Source: Fimbriimonadales bacterium
GTDB taxonomy: Bacteria; Armatimonadota; Fimbriimonadia; Fimbriimonadales; ATM1
Assembly (NCBI GenBank): GCA_035559795.1
Contig: DATMAR010000007.1
Coordinates: 124,001-188,000, forward strand
DNA: 64,000 nt
Direction of reading: 5' to 3'
Position numbers and translations under genes: made by a program. How positions within the stretch are numbered: the stretch's first letter is position 1; each line of letters starts with the position of its first letter. Below are positions 26,045 to 34,239 of this stretch, in pieces. The notes under the pieces are model-generated. The model saw nothing but the letters and a program-made list of their open reading frames with translations, had not been told where the DNA came from and did not search any database.

Positions 26045-26749
26045 ATGAAAACAAAAATAACCATCGTACTCGGAATAGCAATGCTATTCCTGGTTTCATC
26101 CGTCTATGCAGCCTCTCAATACTCGAACGAGAAGCAAAGCAAACAAGACAAGTCGAAAACATGGAGCATCAAAGCTGACTACATCGAAGCCTGTTCCTGT
26201 AATATGTTCTGTATGTGCTATTTCAATACGCATCCTGACGGCGAGATGTTTTGTGAATTCAACAACGTCATCAAAGTCGCCAGTGGACATTACGGGAATA
26301 CCAAGTTGGATGGAGTTTTATTTTGGATGGCAGGTGACTTAGGAGGCGATTTCACGAAGAACGCCAAATGGGTAGCTCTTTACTTCGATCCGAAAACCAC
26401 GAAAGAGCAACGCGAAGCCATTCAAAACATCATCCTAAAAATTTATCCCGTGCCAGGAGTGGATAAGTTCATCGTGGATGAAGCTCCCATCGTTTGGAAG
26501 AAAGAAGGCAATAACGGTTATGCAAAACTCGGAGACGGCATAGCCGAAGTGGTACTTACAGGAATAACCGATGCCAATGGAAAACCAACGGTCATAAACA
26601 ACCTCAAATATTGGGGTGCCGAAAAGAATAATGGATTCGTGCTGGCTTACAGCAAACATTATTTCAAAGGCCATGGATACGACTACGCCCATGAAAGACG
26701 AAATGGCTTTTTCATTCACATCGAGTCTTCCGGAACTTTGGAAAAGTAA
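26045..26749 (+). CDS. Secreted DUF1326 domain protein
   Basis: 234 residues: signal peptide (about 1-22, ending VYAAS), then a DUF1326 domain. The Cys cluster EACSCNMFCMCYF at about residues 49-61 is the domain hallmark and looks like a metal site; here all four are ordinary TGT/TGC codons. The body includes GVLFWMAGDLGGDF and LKIYPVPGVDKFIVDEAPI. The function of the family is unknown. It has a ribosome site (AAGGAGAAG) and sits 22 bp after the UPSU metal-binding gene. A Rho-independent terminator follows, closing a two-gene operon that suggests joint metal handling. Confidence 0.8.
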   Translation: MKTKITIVLGIAMLFLVSSVYAASQYSNEKQSKQDKSKTWSIKADYIEACSCNMFCMCYFNTHPDGEMFCEFNNVIKVASGHYGNTKLDGVLFWMAGDLGGDFTKNAKWVALYFDPKTTKEQREAIQNIILKIYPVPGVDKFIVDEAPIVWKKEGNNGYAKLGDGIAEVVLTGITDANGKPTVINNLKYWGAEKNNGFVLAYSKHYFKGHGYDYAHERRNGFFIHIESSGTLEK

Positions 26750-26772
26750 TTTTCCGTAAAGGAATATGCATC

Positions 26773-26799
26773 AGCCCGGTTGAAAAATCGGGCTTTTTT
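26773..26799 (+). terminator. Rho-independent terminator after DUF1326 gene
   Basis: AGCCCG and CGGGCT form a 6-bp stem around a 10-nt loop, followed by six T. It ends the metal-binding/DUF1326 operon. Confidence 0.85.
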
Positions 26800-26830
26800 A
26801 TCGTGTTTTATCGTAATAGGAACGACTTCA

Positions 26831-28399
26831 TTATTCGAACTCTGAACCGTCGTTCAAAAGCAATACCTGAATCGGTTCGTCTTGAAAATTTTCCGCGAAC
26901 CACTCCGGGTATTCCGTATGCACCGGGAGAAGTTTTTCTGGTTGTATTTCTTTTATCATCCAAAGCAAATCCTCTTCGCTGATGTGTCCGCTTGCACTAA
27001 GGGGGTCATCGAATACAGGCTCGTTTTTTTCACTATCCCACCGAAAACCGTGTAATTCCATCCCGAAAAACTCTATCCAATTATTCAAACGCCAGAAGTC
27101 TATCTTCTGATCTTCTCCGTATGCTTCCGATGAAGAGTAAATATAAACAGCACCGTAAGGTTGGATATCCGACATCTCGTTCATATCCCAAAAACTGAAA
27201 GCGAGTATGTATTTCCCCGGATTTTCACGAACTTCACCGCTATGAACGAGCCTCGGTTGACATTCCTGTCGAAAAGCATTCTCCCAGCCATCGAGTTTGG
27301 CTTTTACCTCATCGTAAAAAACTAAATCATCACTGCAGATGGAATCATAACGAGGATTGGCTGTGTAAAGCGCCTGCAACATGAAGCCATCTTTCACGGG
27401 CACGGCGAGTTTGCGCTTCGTCTCTTTCGCGATTCGCAAGAACGAATCCAAACGCTCGAAATGCCTGCCTGCGAAATCCGCAATGACCAGTTTCCCATAC
27501 GATTTTTCCACTATCGCTCGACATCGCTCGAAAACTTCTTCCTCTGAAAGATTTTTTTGTTCTTCATTTTCTTTTTTTCTTCCTAAACGTGTTCCTTCCA
27601 CAATCAGAAGATAAGGCTTTTGTTTCGCCATTTCTTCTACGAACTTCCGTGTTTCTTCTTTGTAGCGTCCGTGTATTCGCAAATCACCGGTATAAACGAT
27701 GAGACCACGTTCCGTTTCGAAAGCGAACGCGACTGCTCCCGGAATGGAATGGTCCACAGGGAAAGCTCGGAATTTTACCGCGCCGATGGAATCACCGGAA
27801 ACTTCGATAGGGGGGGTATCTAAACCTTTTTTCCCTGTAGGGTTAGGTGGTGTTTGCCAGAATTCGCGAAGTTCGTTCGTCAATGGAAAAACGGACAAAA
27901 ACTGCCTTCCGATATGGTCACCATCTGCTACTAATGCACGATCGTCTATTTTACAGTCATGTTTTCTTATTGAAAAATACACTAAATCGCTGTGGATTCC
28001 TTTGCTACTTCCACTGACTTGATATCCTTTCAAAATTGCGGCAGTCTCCGGTGATGTATATATGGGAATTTCCGGATGCAGAAGGCCTATCAAACCGGCA
28101 TGGTCGAGATGTGCATGCGACAAAAATAATCCTTGCACGTCGAGCCTTCCATTCCAAGATGGATGGAAATCATTAGGAATACAGTCCTCGCGATATAAGC
28201 CATCGAATTTCGGAATCAAATCGAGTGTCCAATAATCCACCAATCCTCTCGCGCCGCGAGGATTCAAAAACTCTTCGAAATAACGATTCCACTTCGAATA
28301 ATTGATGCCGAAATCGAGCAGGATTCCCGTGTCTTTTTCTTGAAGGAAAAGTTTTGTTCCCCCGATACATCGGGTTCCTTCCATTATCAGTAGCCTCAT
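26831..28399 (-). CDS. MBL-fold metallo-hydrolase, RNase J/exonuclease-like
   Basis: 522 residues from ATG 28399 with GGAGGAG upstream. A longer open frame to 29128 exists only because it runs antisense through the Cys-rich gene and is rejected. Metallo-beta-lactamase motif FLSHAHLDHAGLIGLL lies at about residues 93-108, then further metal ligands in PVDHSIPGAVAFAFETERGLIVYTGDLRIHG and a C-terminal His in LLPVHTEYPEWF. The overall plan resembles RNase J and CPSF-like nucleases, with a beta-CASP-like central part. The substrate is unproven. Divergent from the four-helix copper protein. Confidence 0.8.
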   Translation of the reverse strand: MRLLIMEGTRCIGGTKLFLQEKDTGILLDFGINYSKWNRYFEEFLNPRGARGLVDYWTLDLIPKFDGLYREDCIPNDFHPSWNGRLDVQGLFLSHAHLDHAGLIGLLHPEIPIYTSPETAAILKGYQVSGSSKGIHSDLVYFSIRKHDCKIDDRALVADGDHIGRQFLSVFPLTNELREFWQTPPNPTGKKGLDTPPIEVSGDSIGAVKFRAFPVDHSIPGAVAFAFETERGLIVYTGDLRIHGRYKEETRKFVEEMAKQKPYLLIVEGTRLGRKKENEEQKNLSEEEVFERCRAIVEKSYGKLVIADFAGRHFERLDSFLRIAKETKRKLAVPVKDGFMLQALYTANPRYDSICSDDLVFYDEVKAKLDGWENAFRQECQPRLVHSGEVRENPGKYILAFSFWDMNEMSDIQPYGAVYIYSSSEAYGEDQKIDFWRLNNWIEFFGMELHGFRWDSEKNEPVFDDPLSASGHISEEDLLWMIKEIQPEKLLPVHTEYPEWFAENFQDEPIQVLLLNDGSEFE

Positions 28400-28498
28400 T
28401 TTTCTCCTCCACTCGATTATATCCAAGAAAAAGTGCGACGAAGGGGTTATGAATGCACTGCACTCAGCGTTAAAGAGAAAAACAAAAAAGGAGGCCTC

Positions 28499-28822
28499 AT
28501 GGCAGTAAACGTAGAACTTCAAGAATGCATAGACAGTTGTACCGAATGTGCAGATGCATGTCGAACATGTGCGGATGCCTGTCGAGGTATGGAAGGCATG
28601 GAGCAATGCGTGGCACTCTGCGAAGAGTGTGCGAAGACTTGCGAGCGTTGCATCCAAGCGATGAACAAAGGCTCTACAGCCGAATGTGAAAATTGCGCCG
28701 ACATATGCGAGCAATGCGCCGCCGAGTGCGAAAAGCATGATATGCCCGAATGCCAAGTTTGCGCGCAGTCTTGCCGAGTTTGCGCAGAGGAATGTCGAAG
28801 TATGGCAGCAACGGCAGGATAA
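28499..28822 (+). CDS. Four-helix-bundle copper-binding protein, Cys-rich (Csp/DUF326)
   Basis: 107 residues from ATG 28499 with AAAGGAGG upstream. It contains 21 cysteines, spaced mostly as CxxxC and CxxC along helices (ECIDSCTECADACRTCADAC and later repeats). This is the pattern of Csp copper-storage proteins, which bind many Cu(I) ions inside a four-helix bundle. No signal peptide is seen, so cytosolic storage is inferred. All cysteines are TGT or TGC, none TGA. It lies near the UPSU/DUF1326 operon, adding to the soft-metal theme. A strong terminator follows. Confidence 0.9.
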   Translation: MAVNVELQECIDSCTECADACRTCADACRGMEGMEQCVALCEECAKTCERCIQAMNKGSTAECENCADICEQCAAECEKHDMPECQVCAQSCRVCAEECRSMAATAG

Positions 28823-28879
28823 ACTCGAAAGTTCGGTAAATTCTTTAGGAGCATTCGATTTTATAAACCCCCTTCGTTG

Positions 28880-28913
28880 GGTTCCCCCTGCTTCGCAAGG
28901 GGAACCGTTTTTT
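28880..28913 (+). terminator. Terminator / palindromic repeat
   Basis: GGTTCCCC and GGGGAACC pair perfectly around a loop containing CTTCG, then six T. A related hairpin with the same CTxCxTCGCAAGG core occurs at 41652-41687, so this may also be a dispersed element. Confidence 0.8.
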
Positions 28914-29045
28914 AACTTTGCTCGTTTTTTTTCAAAATAATCATTCTTTTCGAACATATGCATGAGACTATGTTCCGTTGTGGTTTTAGAATAAATGGTT
29001 TCTCTTTGCGAAGCGAAGAGGGGAGATTTTTTAAGCGTTTTTTCT

Positions 29046-29068
29046 TCGCGCCTTACGGCGCTCCTACA
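29046..29068 (-). repeat. REP-like palindrome
   Basis: TCGCGCCTTACGGCGCTCC core, same element as at 8862, 11868, 32223, 40977 and 49158. It lies next to the 3' end of the ChaN-like gene. Confidence 0.8.
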
Positions 29069-29081
29069 GGATTTATTTCTT

Positions 29082-29981
29082 TTACTGGATTTGCTTCTTT
29101 TCTCGAATTCCGACGACGAAATCCGCAACGCCTGCGCTCACTCGCCTTTCGTTCGTTTCTGAAGGCACTGGCACTGTAACGAGTGTGATTCCATCCATCC
29201 CTGTGCGACGCTTTATTCTAAAATTGATTCCCTTGCGGTACATCACATGGCCATTTCCTGCTAAAATCACGAATACGGTTTTTCCCGAACGATATCGTTC
29301 GTTGTAATAGCGAATCGCACTATCCGCCATCGCTTCATCCCAAAGGACTTGCCCTCTGTACACATTCTCCAACGACGCATCACCGGGATGCCCCCCCATG
29401 AGCGCTCGAAACACTTCGAAATGTTCTGCATCACTCATATAAGGTTCAGGTAACTGCGACTTCGCTTCCGGAGAAAGCGCTTCCCATCCACTGCGACTCA
29501 CCGTTCGCACCCAATCTCTCGGAATGTTGAGCGCAATCATTCGGAGTTTTTCCTTTCGCGCGATCTCGAAAATCGGACGATACAGCGCATAGTCCATTCC
29601 CCACTGCCGTTTCCAATCCACTTTTTCTAAAAATTCTTCTTCCGAAAATTTCCCCAAAGTCCATAAATCGAGGATGGGCTGCTTTTCTCGTTGCAGCATT
29701 TCGAGTCCGATGACGACTTCCCTTCCGTGCTCGACCAGAGCACCGATAATCAAAGTTTGCCAACGATGGGAATCGGCATTGTCGTGCTCTTCTCCGATGT
29801 AAACGAAACTTTTTCCATCTACAGCAGCGGCAATTTCTTGTAGCGTTGCTCTTTTTCCATCGGGAGTACGATACGCATTGTTCGCTCTCACTACGATTCT
29901 TTCAGAAGAGCCGATGCTCAAAAGCCATGGGTCGGTTTCCGGTTGTTGCATCATTGCTTGGAAAAATAACAAAGGAATCAT
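29082..29981 (-). CDS. ChaN-family haem-binding lipoprotein-like protein
   Basis: 299 residues with the ChaN/DUF399 fold. Diagnostic segments are VYIGEEHDNADSHRWQTLII (about residues 56-75), GLEMLQREKQPILDLW, EFLEKVDWKRQWGMDYALYRPIF, and VFVILAGNGHVMYRKG near residue 245. ChaN proteins bind haem and have been linked to iron uptake. No classical lipobox is visible at the N-terminus (MIPLLFFQAMMQQP), so location is uncertain. The start overlaps the glyS stop by 4 bp (ATGA), indicating translational coupling. Confidence 0.85.
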   Translation of the reverse strand: MIPLLFFQAMMQQPETDPWLLSIGSSERIVVRANNAYRTPDGKRATLQEIAAAVDGKSFVYIGEEHDNADSHRWQTLIIGALVEHGREVVIGLEMLQREKQPILDLWTLGKFSEEEFLEKVDWKRQWGMDYALYRPIFEIARKEKLRMIALNIPRDWVRTVSRSGWEALSPEAKSQLPEPYMSDAEHFEVFRALMGGHPGDASLENVYRGQVLWDEAMADSAIRYYNERYRSGKTVFVILAGNGHVMYRKGINFRIKRRTGMDGITLVTVPVPSETNERRVSAGVADFVVGIREKKQIQ

Positions 29982-32098
29982 TTTTCGGATTCTCCTTCGA
30001 TGACGATTCGACTGAAATCCCCTAACTTGCGGAACAGACTATCCAAATAAGCGAGCATTTTCAAGCGATTATCCCGCAATTTCTCGTTATCGACCATAAC
30101 CATCACTTGGTCGAAGAAATCGGCGATGGGCTTTTGTAAAGAGCGAAAAACTTTCGCCATCCCTTCGTAATCTTCGCGTTGTTCCAGTTCGAGAATTTCT
30201 TTTTCTGCGGCAATTGTCGCCTCGAGTAATTTCTTTTCACAGGGGTGTTCGAAAAGTTTCTCGGATACGTCTTCTTTCGAAGGTGTTTCGGGAAGCGAGA
30301 TGCCCTTTTTTCTCGCTGCGTGGACGATATTGGCAGGTCTTTTTCCTGTTCGCAGGAAGGGGATGTCGTCTATGTATTTTTGAAAAACCTTCGCCCTTGC
30401 AAGAAAACGCGGTGTAGTGTCGGCGGCATGAACAGCCCAAACCGCATCTCGCACGTCATAACGAATTTCGGGAAACATCGCTTCGTATCTGCCATATAGA
30501 ATTTCACGGAAGGATTCTCGAATCGTTTCATCCGAGGAAAGAGTAACTCCCCCCTCGCGAAGGACTTCGACTGCTTTCATGACGATAGATTCTGCGGAAA
30601 TTCGAGGAAAATGCGGATAGGATTGCAATTCGACGAGTTTCGTTACGGCGGCGCGAATTCCATATGGGTCGCTGCTCCCTTTGGGAATTTCTCCGATTCC
30701 TAAAAATCCTGCAACCCGTTCCGCAGAATCTACACTGCATAACAAATTTGCAGCGATTTCCCCCCCGGATTTCGGCTCCGGAACGCCTTCATAATGATGA
30801 TAAATCGCCTTCCATGCGATTTCTGGAAATCCTTCGCGCTGGGCATACAAACCGCCGACGATTCCTTGGAGTTCGGGAAACTCGCTCACCAGTCCTGTGC
30901 TGAGGTCCGCTTTGCAATAACGGGCAGCCAATTCACACGGACCTCGCTCTTCGTGTGTGCGAAAAACTTCTTCCGCGATCCACCTCATCAAAGCGACTAA
31001 ACGCTCTGCGCGTTCGTATACCGTTCCTAAGCGTTCTTGAAAAAGGATGTTCTTAGTTTTTTCTAAAAACTCTTCGAGAGTTTGACGGCGGTCCTCCTCA
31101 AAAAAGAATAGCGCGTCATTGAATCGCGCATTGAGAACCCATTCGTTTCCTGCGCGCACGACATCGGGTTCCCCCCCATTGGAAATACTGATAAAACGAT
31201 TCGTTAGGTTTTCTTCTTTATCGAAAACCGGGAAAAATCGTTCGTGTTTGGACATTGCAGTAATCAATACCTCCTGAGGAAGTTCCAAAAATTCTTTTTG
31301 GAAAGTTCCCTCGATGGCGATGGGATGCTCCGTCAGAAAAACGTTCTCTTCTACAAGAGGACAAAACCACGGATATTTCTTAAGTTCTTCGATACTCTTT
31401 TTCATTAAAGTGGAACAAGAATCCAAGATTCGCGCCTTTCTTTCTTCTGGGTCAGGTTCTACGTAACGTTTACGCAGTCCTTCGACTAATGAGCGGCAGT
31501 CCGAAACCTCGAATTCTTCCGGACACAAGAACCGATGACCACGTGAACGATTCGACGAATGAACCGATTCCAGTTCGAAAGGAACGATTTCGCCATCGAA
31601 CACCGATACGATCCATCGTATGGGACGAGCGAAACGCATACGTCCACCCCCCCAGCGCATCGTCTTTTCGAAAGTTATGGATTGAATCGAGTCGGATATT
31701 ATTTCTCCTAAAATTTCACGTGCCGGTTTTCCGGGAACATGCACGACTGCCCACACATAGTTTTCGCGAGTTTGCACATTTTTCGGTTCGATTCCCAAAG
31801 ACTTGCAAAAACCCAATAATGCTGGAGACGGTGACCCGTCGGCAAGGTAGGCAGATTTCAGTGAAGGACCTCGGCGCTCGAGAGTACGGTCGCTTTGTAT
31901 CGCTTTGACATTGGCGATTGCTGCAATGAGGCGGCGAGGTGTACACAGTTCTCGGGAAGTAGTCCGCTCCGCTGCTCCTTCGAGCAAGGTCGCCTCTTGC
32001 ATATTTCTTTCGAGGGCTTCGAAAAGTTGCCGATTAGCGTTTCGAATGGCATGAGCAGGCAGTTCCTCACACCCTACTTCGACGAGCAACTCAGGCAT
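29978..32098 (-). CDS. glyS: Glycyl-tRNA synthetase beta subunit
   Basis: 706 residues, normal for GlyS of the alpha2-beta2 enzyme that charges tRNA-Gly. The start LLVEVGCEELPAHAI is diagnostic, as are RSRGHRFLCPEEF, FLTEHPIAIEG, EVLITAMSKHERFFPVFD, RPIRWIVSVFD and SSDPYGIRAAVTKLV. The alpha-subunit gene glyQ, which usually precedes glyS, is not here; the upstream neighbour is purC. A TAATAT box six bases before the ATG suggests a leaderless mRNA. Four-base overlap with the ChaN-like gene downstream. Confidence 0.96.
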   Translation of the reverse strand: MPELLVEVGCEELPAHAIRNANRQLFEALERNMQEATLLEGAAERTTSRELCTPRRLIAAIANVKAIQSDRTLERRGPSLKSAYLADGSPSPALLGFCKSLGIEPKNVQTRENYVWAVVHVPGKPAREILGEIISDSIQSITFEKTMRWGGGRMRFARPIRWIVSVFDGEIVPFELESVHSSNRSRGHRFLCPEEFEVSDCRSLVEGLRKRYVEPDPEERKARILDSCSTLMKKSIEELKKYPWFCPLVEENVFLTEHPIAIEGTFQKEFLELPQEVLITAMSKHERFFPVFDKEENLTNRFISISNGGEPDVVRAGNEWVLNARFNDALFFFEEDRRQTLEEFLEKTKNILFQERLGTVYERAERLVALMRWIAEEVFRTHEERGPCELAARYCKADLSTGLVSEFPELQGIVGGLYAQREGFPEIAWKAIYHHYEGVPEPKSGGEIAANLLCSVDSAERVAGFLGIGEIPKGSSDPYGIRAAVTKLVELQSYPHFPRISAESIVMKAVEVLREGGVTLSSDETIRESFREILYGRYEAMFPEIRYDVRDAVWAVHAADTTPRFLARAKVFQKYIDDIPFLRTGKRPANIVHAARKKGISLPETPSKEDVSEKLFEHPCEKKLLEATIAAEKEILELEQREDYEGMAKVFRSLQKPIADFFDQVMVMVDNEKLRDNRLKMLAYLDSLFRKLGDFSRIVIEGESEK

Positions 32099-32104
32099 TG
32101 CAAG

Positions 32105-32110
32105 ATATTA
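32105..32110 (-). promoter_or_regulatory. -10 box abutting glyS start
   Basis: On the minus strand TGGTAATAT ends six bases before ATG 32098, an extended -10 with no room for a ribosome site. Confidence 0.5.
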
Positions 32111-32222
32111 CCATGAAACGGTTGGCGCTTGAATCTTCTTCTCCACCTCGAAATTTCGACATTCTTTAGCCCCCCCCTATTATTCGTAACGAACCGCTAC
32201 AATTATTTTTCCCTAAATTTTT

Positions 32223-32243
32223 TAGGAGCACCGTAAGGCGCGA
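32223..32243 (+). repeat. REP-like palindrome
   Basis: TAGGAGCACCGTAAGGCGCG core, a copy of the dispersed element, between glyS and purC. An eight-C run (near 32170) lies in the same spacer. Confidence 0.8.
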
Positions 32244-32263
32244 TACATCTACAAGGTATGACA

Positions 32264-33175
32264 TTATAAAATCGGTTCTTTACCTGTAATCCTTCTAAAA
32301 ATCTCGAAATACCGCGCTCGCGTTTCTTCGACCACCTCAGCAGGCAACTCGGGTCCTGGGGGGGTCTTGTCCCAATGAATGCTCTCAAGGTAATCACGAA
32401 TGAACTGCTTATCCAAACTCTCCGGTGGTTCACCTGGTTTGTAATCCGCTTTCGACCAAAATCGAGAACTGTCGGGTGTCAGCGCTTCGTCAATCCAAAC
32501 GATTTCGCCATTCCTTTCTCCGAATTCGAATTTCGTATCCACCAAAAGAATCCCGGCGTTCGCACAGATTTCTCTCGCTTCGTCGAACAAACGTAGAGTG
32601 ATATCACGAAGTTTTTCTGCAATCTCCTTCCCTACGATTTTTTTCGCTTCCTCGAAGTCTATGTTTTCGTCATGTCCCGATTGCGCCTTCGTGGCAGGAG
32701 TGAATATCGTTTCCGGAAGTTCGTCTCCTTTGCGTAAGCCTTTGGGAAGAAAGATTCCGTGAATCGCCGCCCCGTTTTCTACCCCCCCCGCCTCAAGATA
32801 TTCTTTGTAAAGCGAACCTGTAATAAACCTTCGCGCGACGCATTCTAAAAGGTAAGGCTCGCACTTTTCCACCAGCATGCATCGCCCTCGAAACTGTGTT
32901 TCGTCGTAGTCCTGCCCCAACCGCCGCGCGATTTCTTCGTCATCAATCGTTATCATGTGATGCCTTACGATATGCTCCAATTTTCGAAACCAAAATGCGC
33001 TAAGCTGGTTCAGAATCTTTCCTTTATCCGGTATTCCCGTCGGCAAAACAACGTCGAATGCACTGACCCTATCCGTTGCGACCATCAAGAGCTCATCGCC
33101 CAAATCGAAAATCTCGCGCACCTTTCCCGAACGTATTGGACGTAAAGTGGGTGAAGAAATCTGCGTAATAGAGAG
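32264..33175 (-). CDS. purC: Phosphoribosylaminoimidazole-succinocarboxamide synthase
   Basis: 303 residues from ATG 33175; an in-frame ATG at 33199 adds eight residues but lacks a ribosome site, whereas GAGG precedes 33175. It ligates aspartate to CAIR in purine synthesis. Family motifs: RSGKVREIFDLGDELLMVATDRVSAFDVVLP at the start, CMLVEKCEPYLLECVARRFITGS, LVDTKFEFGERNGEIVWIDEALTPDSSRFW, and the Asp/Arg-rich C-terminus. It belongs to the longer, eukaryote-like length class. It lies downstream of a FecCD permease. Confidence 0.95.
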   Translation of the reverse strand, partial: LSITQISSPTLRPIRSGKVREIFDLGDELLMVATDRVSAFDVVLPTGIPDKGKILNQLSAFWFRKLEHIVRHHMITIDDEEIARRLGQDYDETQFRGRCMLVEKCEPYLLECVARRFITGSLYKEYLEAGGVENGAAIHGIFLPKGLRKGDELPETIFTPATKAQSGHDENIDFEEAKKIVGKEIAEKLRDITLRLFDEAREICANAGILLVDTKFEFGERNGEIVWIDEALTPDSSRFWSKADYKPGEPPESLDKQFIRDYLESIHWDKTPPGPELPAEVVEETRARYFEIFRRITGKEPIL

Positions 33176-33215
33176 CATGTCCTTTTTTACCTCGCGCATC
33201 GAGGCGCATGCGTTT

Positions 33216-34181
33216 TTAACTTTGTTTTTTCAAAACAAAAAACAAAAAGGGTGCCCCGATGAGTGCTGTGATGATTCCTAAATTAATCTCGGAACCAGGG
33301 ATGAGGCGTTGAGCCAATAGGTCTGCCATCAAGGTCAATGTACCGCCGAGCAAAGCGCATGCAGGAATCAAAACCCTCAAATCCGCACCCACGATTCGCC
33401 TCGCGATGTGCGGAACGAATAGTCCTACAAATCCCACGATTCCCACACAAGAAACAGCCGTCGCTGTCAGAGCGGACCCTAAAAACAATACATTCCTTTT
33501 GAGCACCTCCGTAGGAACCCCTAATGTTTTCGCCGTCTCTTCCCCTAACGAAAAAACCGTCAATGCACGGCTTTGCGTCCAAACTCCTAAACCTCCTAAA
33601 AGAGTCACCCAAAACAACATCTGCACTCGCGTCCAATCCATTCCTGCCAAACTTCCCAACAACCAAAACAAAACGCGATTCGCATCTTGACCAGCCGCTA
33701 ACAATAAAAAACTAATCACAGCCCACAAAAAAGAACCGACTGCGACACCTGAAATCAGCAGCGTGCTCAAAACGAGAGAACCCTGCCTTCTCGCAATCGC
33801 AACCGTAATAACTAAACTCGCTAAACCCGTGATAAAAGCAAGCGAAACCACTCCCAAACCAATAGGGATGCCCAAAACTACAGCCAGCACCCCACCGACT
33901 GCCGAACCGCTGCTCACTCCCACGATGTATGGATCGGCAAGCGGATTCCGAAATAGGGCCTGAAATGCCGCTCCCACAACGGAGAGGTTCATGCCTAACA
34001 GAAGAGCGGCAATCGTGCGCGGCATCCGTAGATCCCAGAGAATCGCCCCGACCGCGGATTCGCTCTCCCTCCAGAAAATTTCCCTAAAAATCGTGTTCGG
34101 AGAAAAAAAATACACGCTCCCGATCGCCAAATGAAGTAGAAACGCGCCTATCAGCAGCAATACGCATACAACCCAAAACAT
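33216..34181 (-). CDS. FecCD-family ABC transporter permease
   Basis: 321 residues from ATG 34181; a longer frame runs antisense into the aminotransferase gene and is rejected. About ten membrane helices. Typical strings: LRMPRTIAALLLGMNLSVVGAAFQALFRNPLADPYIVGVSSGSAVGGVLAV and GIVGFVGLFVPHIARRIVGADLRVLIPACALLGG. These permeases import iron-siderophore, haem or cobalamin with a binding protein and an ATPase, neither of which is adjacent. Substrate unknown. Confidence 0.88.
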   Translation of the reverse strand: MFWVVCVLLLIGAFLLHLAIGSVYFFSPNTIFREIFWRESESAVGAILWDLRMPRTIAALLLGMNLSVVGAAFQALFRNPLADPYIVGVSSGSAVGGVLAVVLGIPIGLGVVSLAFITGLASLVITVAIARRQGSLVLSTLLISGVAVGSFLWAVISFLLLAAGQDANRVLFWLLGSLAGMDWTRVQMLFWVTLLGGLGVWTQSRALTVFSLGEETAKTLGVPTEVLKRNVLFLGSALTATAVSCVGIVGFVGLFVPHIARRIVGADLRVLIPACALLGGTLTLMADLLAQRLIPGSEINLGIITALIGAPFLFFVLKKQS

Positions 34182-34226
34182 CGAAGAAACCCTTCTCACA
34201 GTCACGATTTCAGTAAACCTCAGTTG

Positions 34227-34232
34227 TATAAT
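34227..34232 (+). promoter_or_regulatory. -10 box abutting aminotransferase start
   Basis: TATAAT lies seven bases before the GTG start at 34240, so the transcript is probably leaderless. Confidence 0.55.
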
Positions 34233-34239
34233 TCGAATT

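Noticed and set aside
28400-29128. N-terminal 240-residue extension of the MBL hydrolase frame
   Set aside because: It is antisense to the Cys-rich four-helix gene; the family start and a ribosome site are at 28399.
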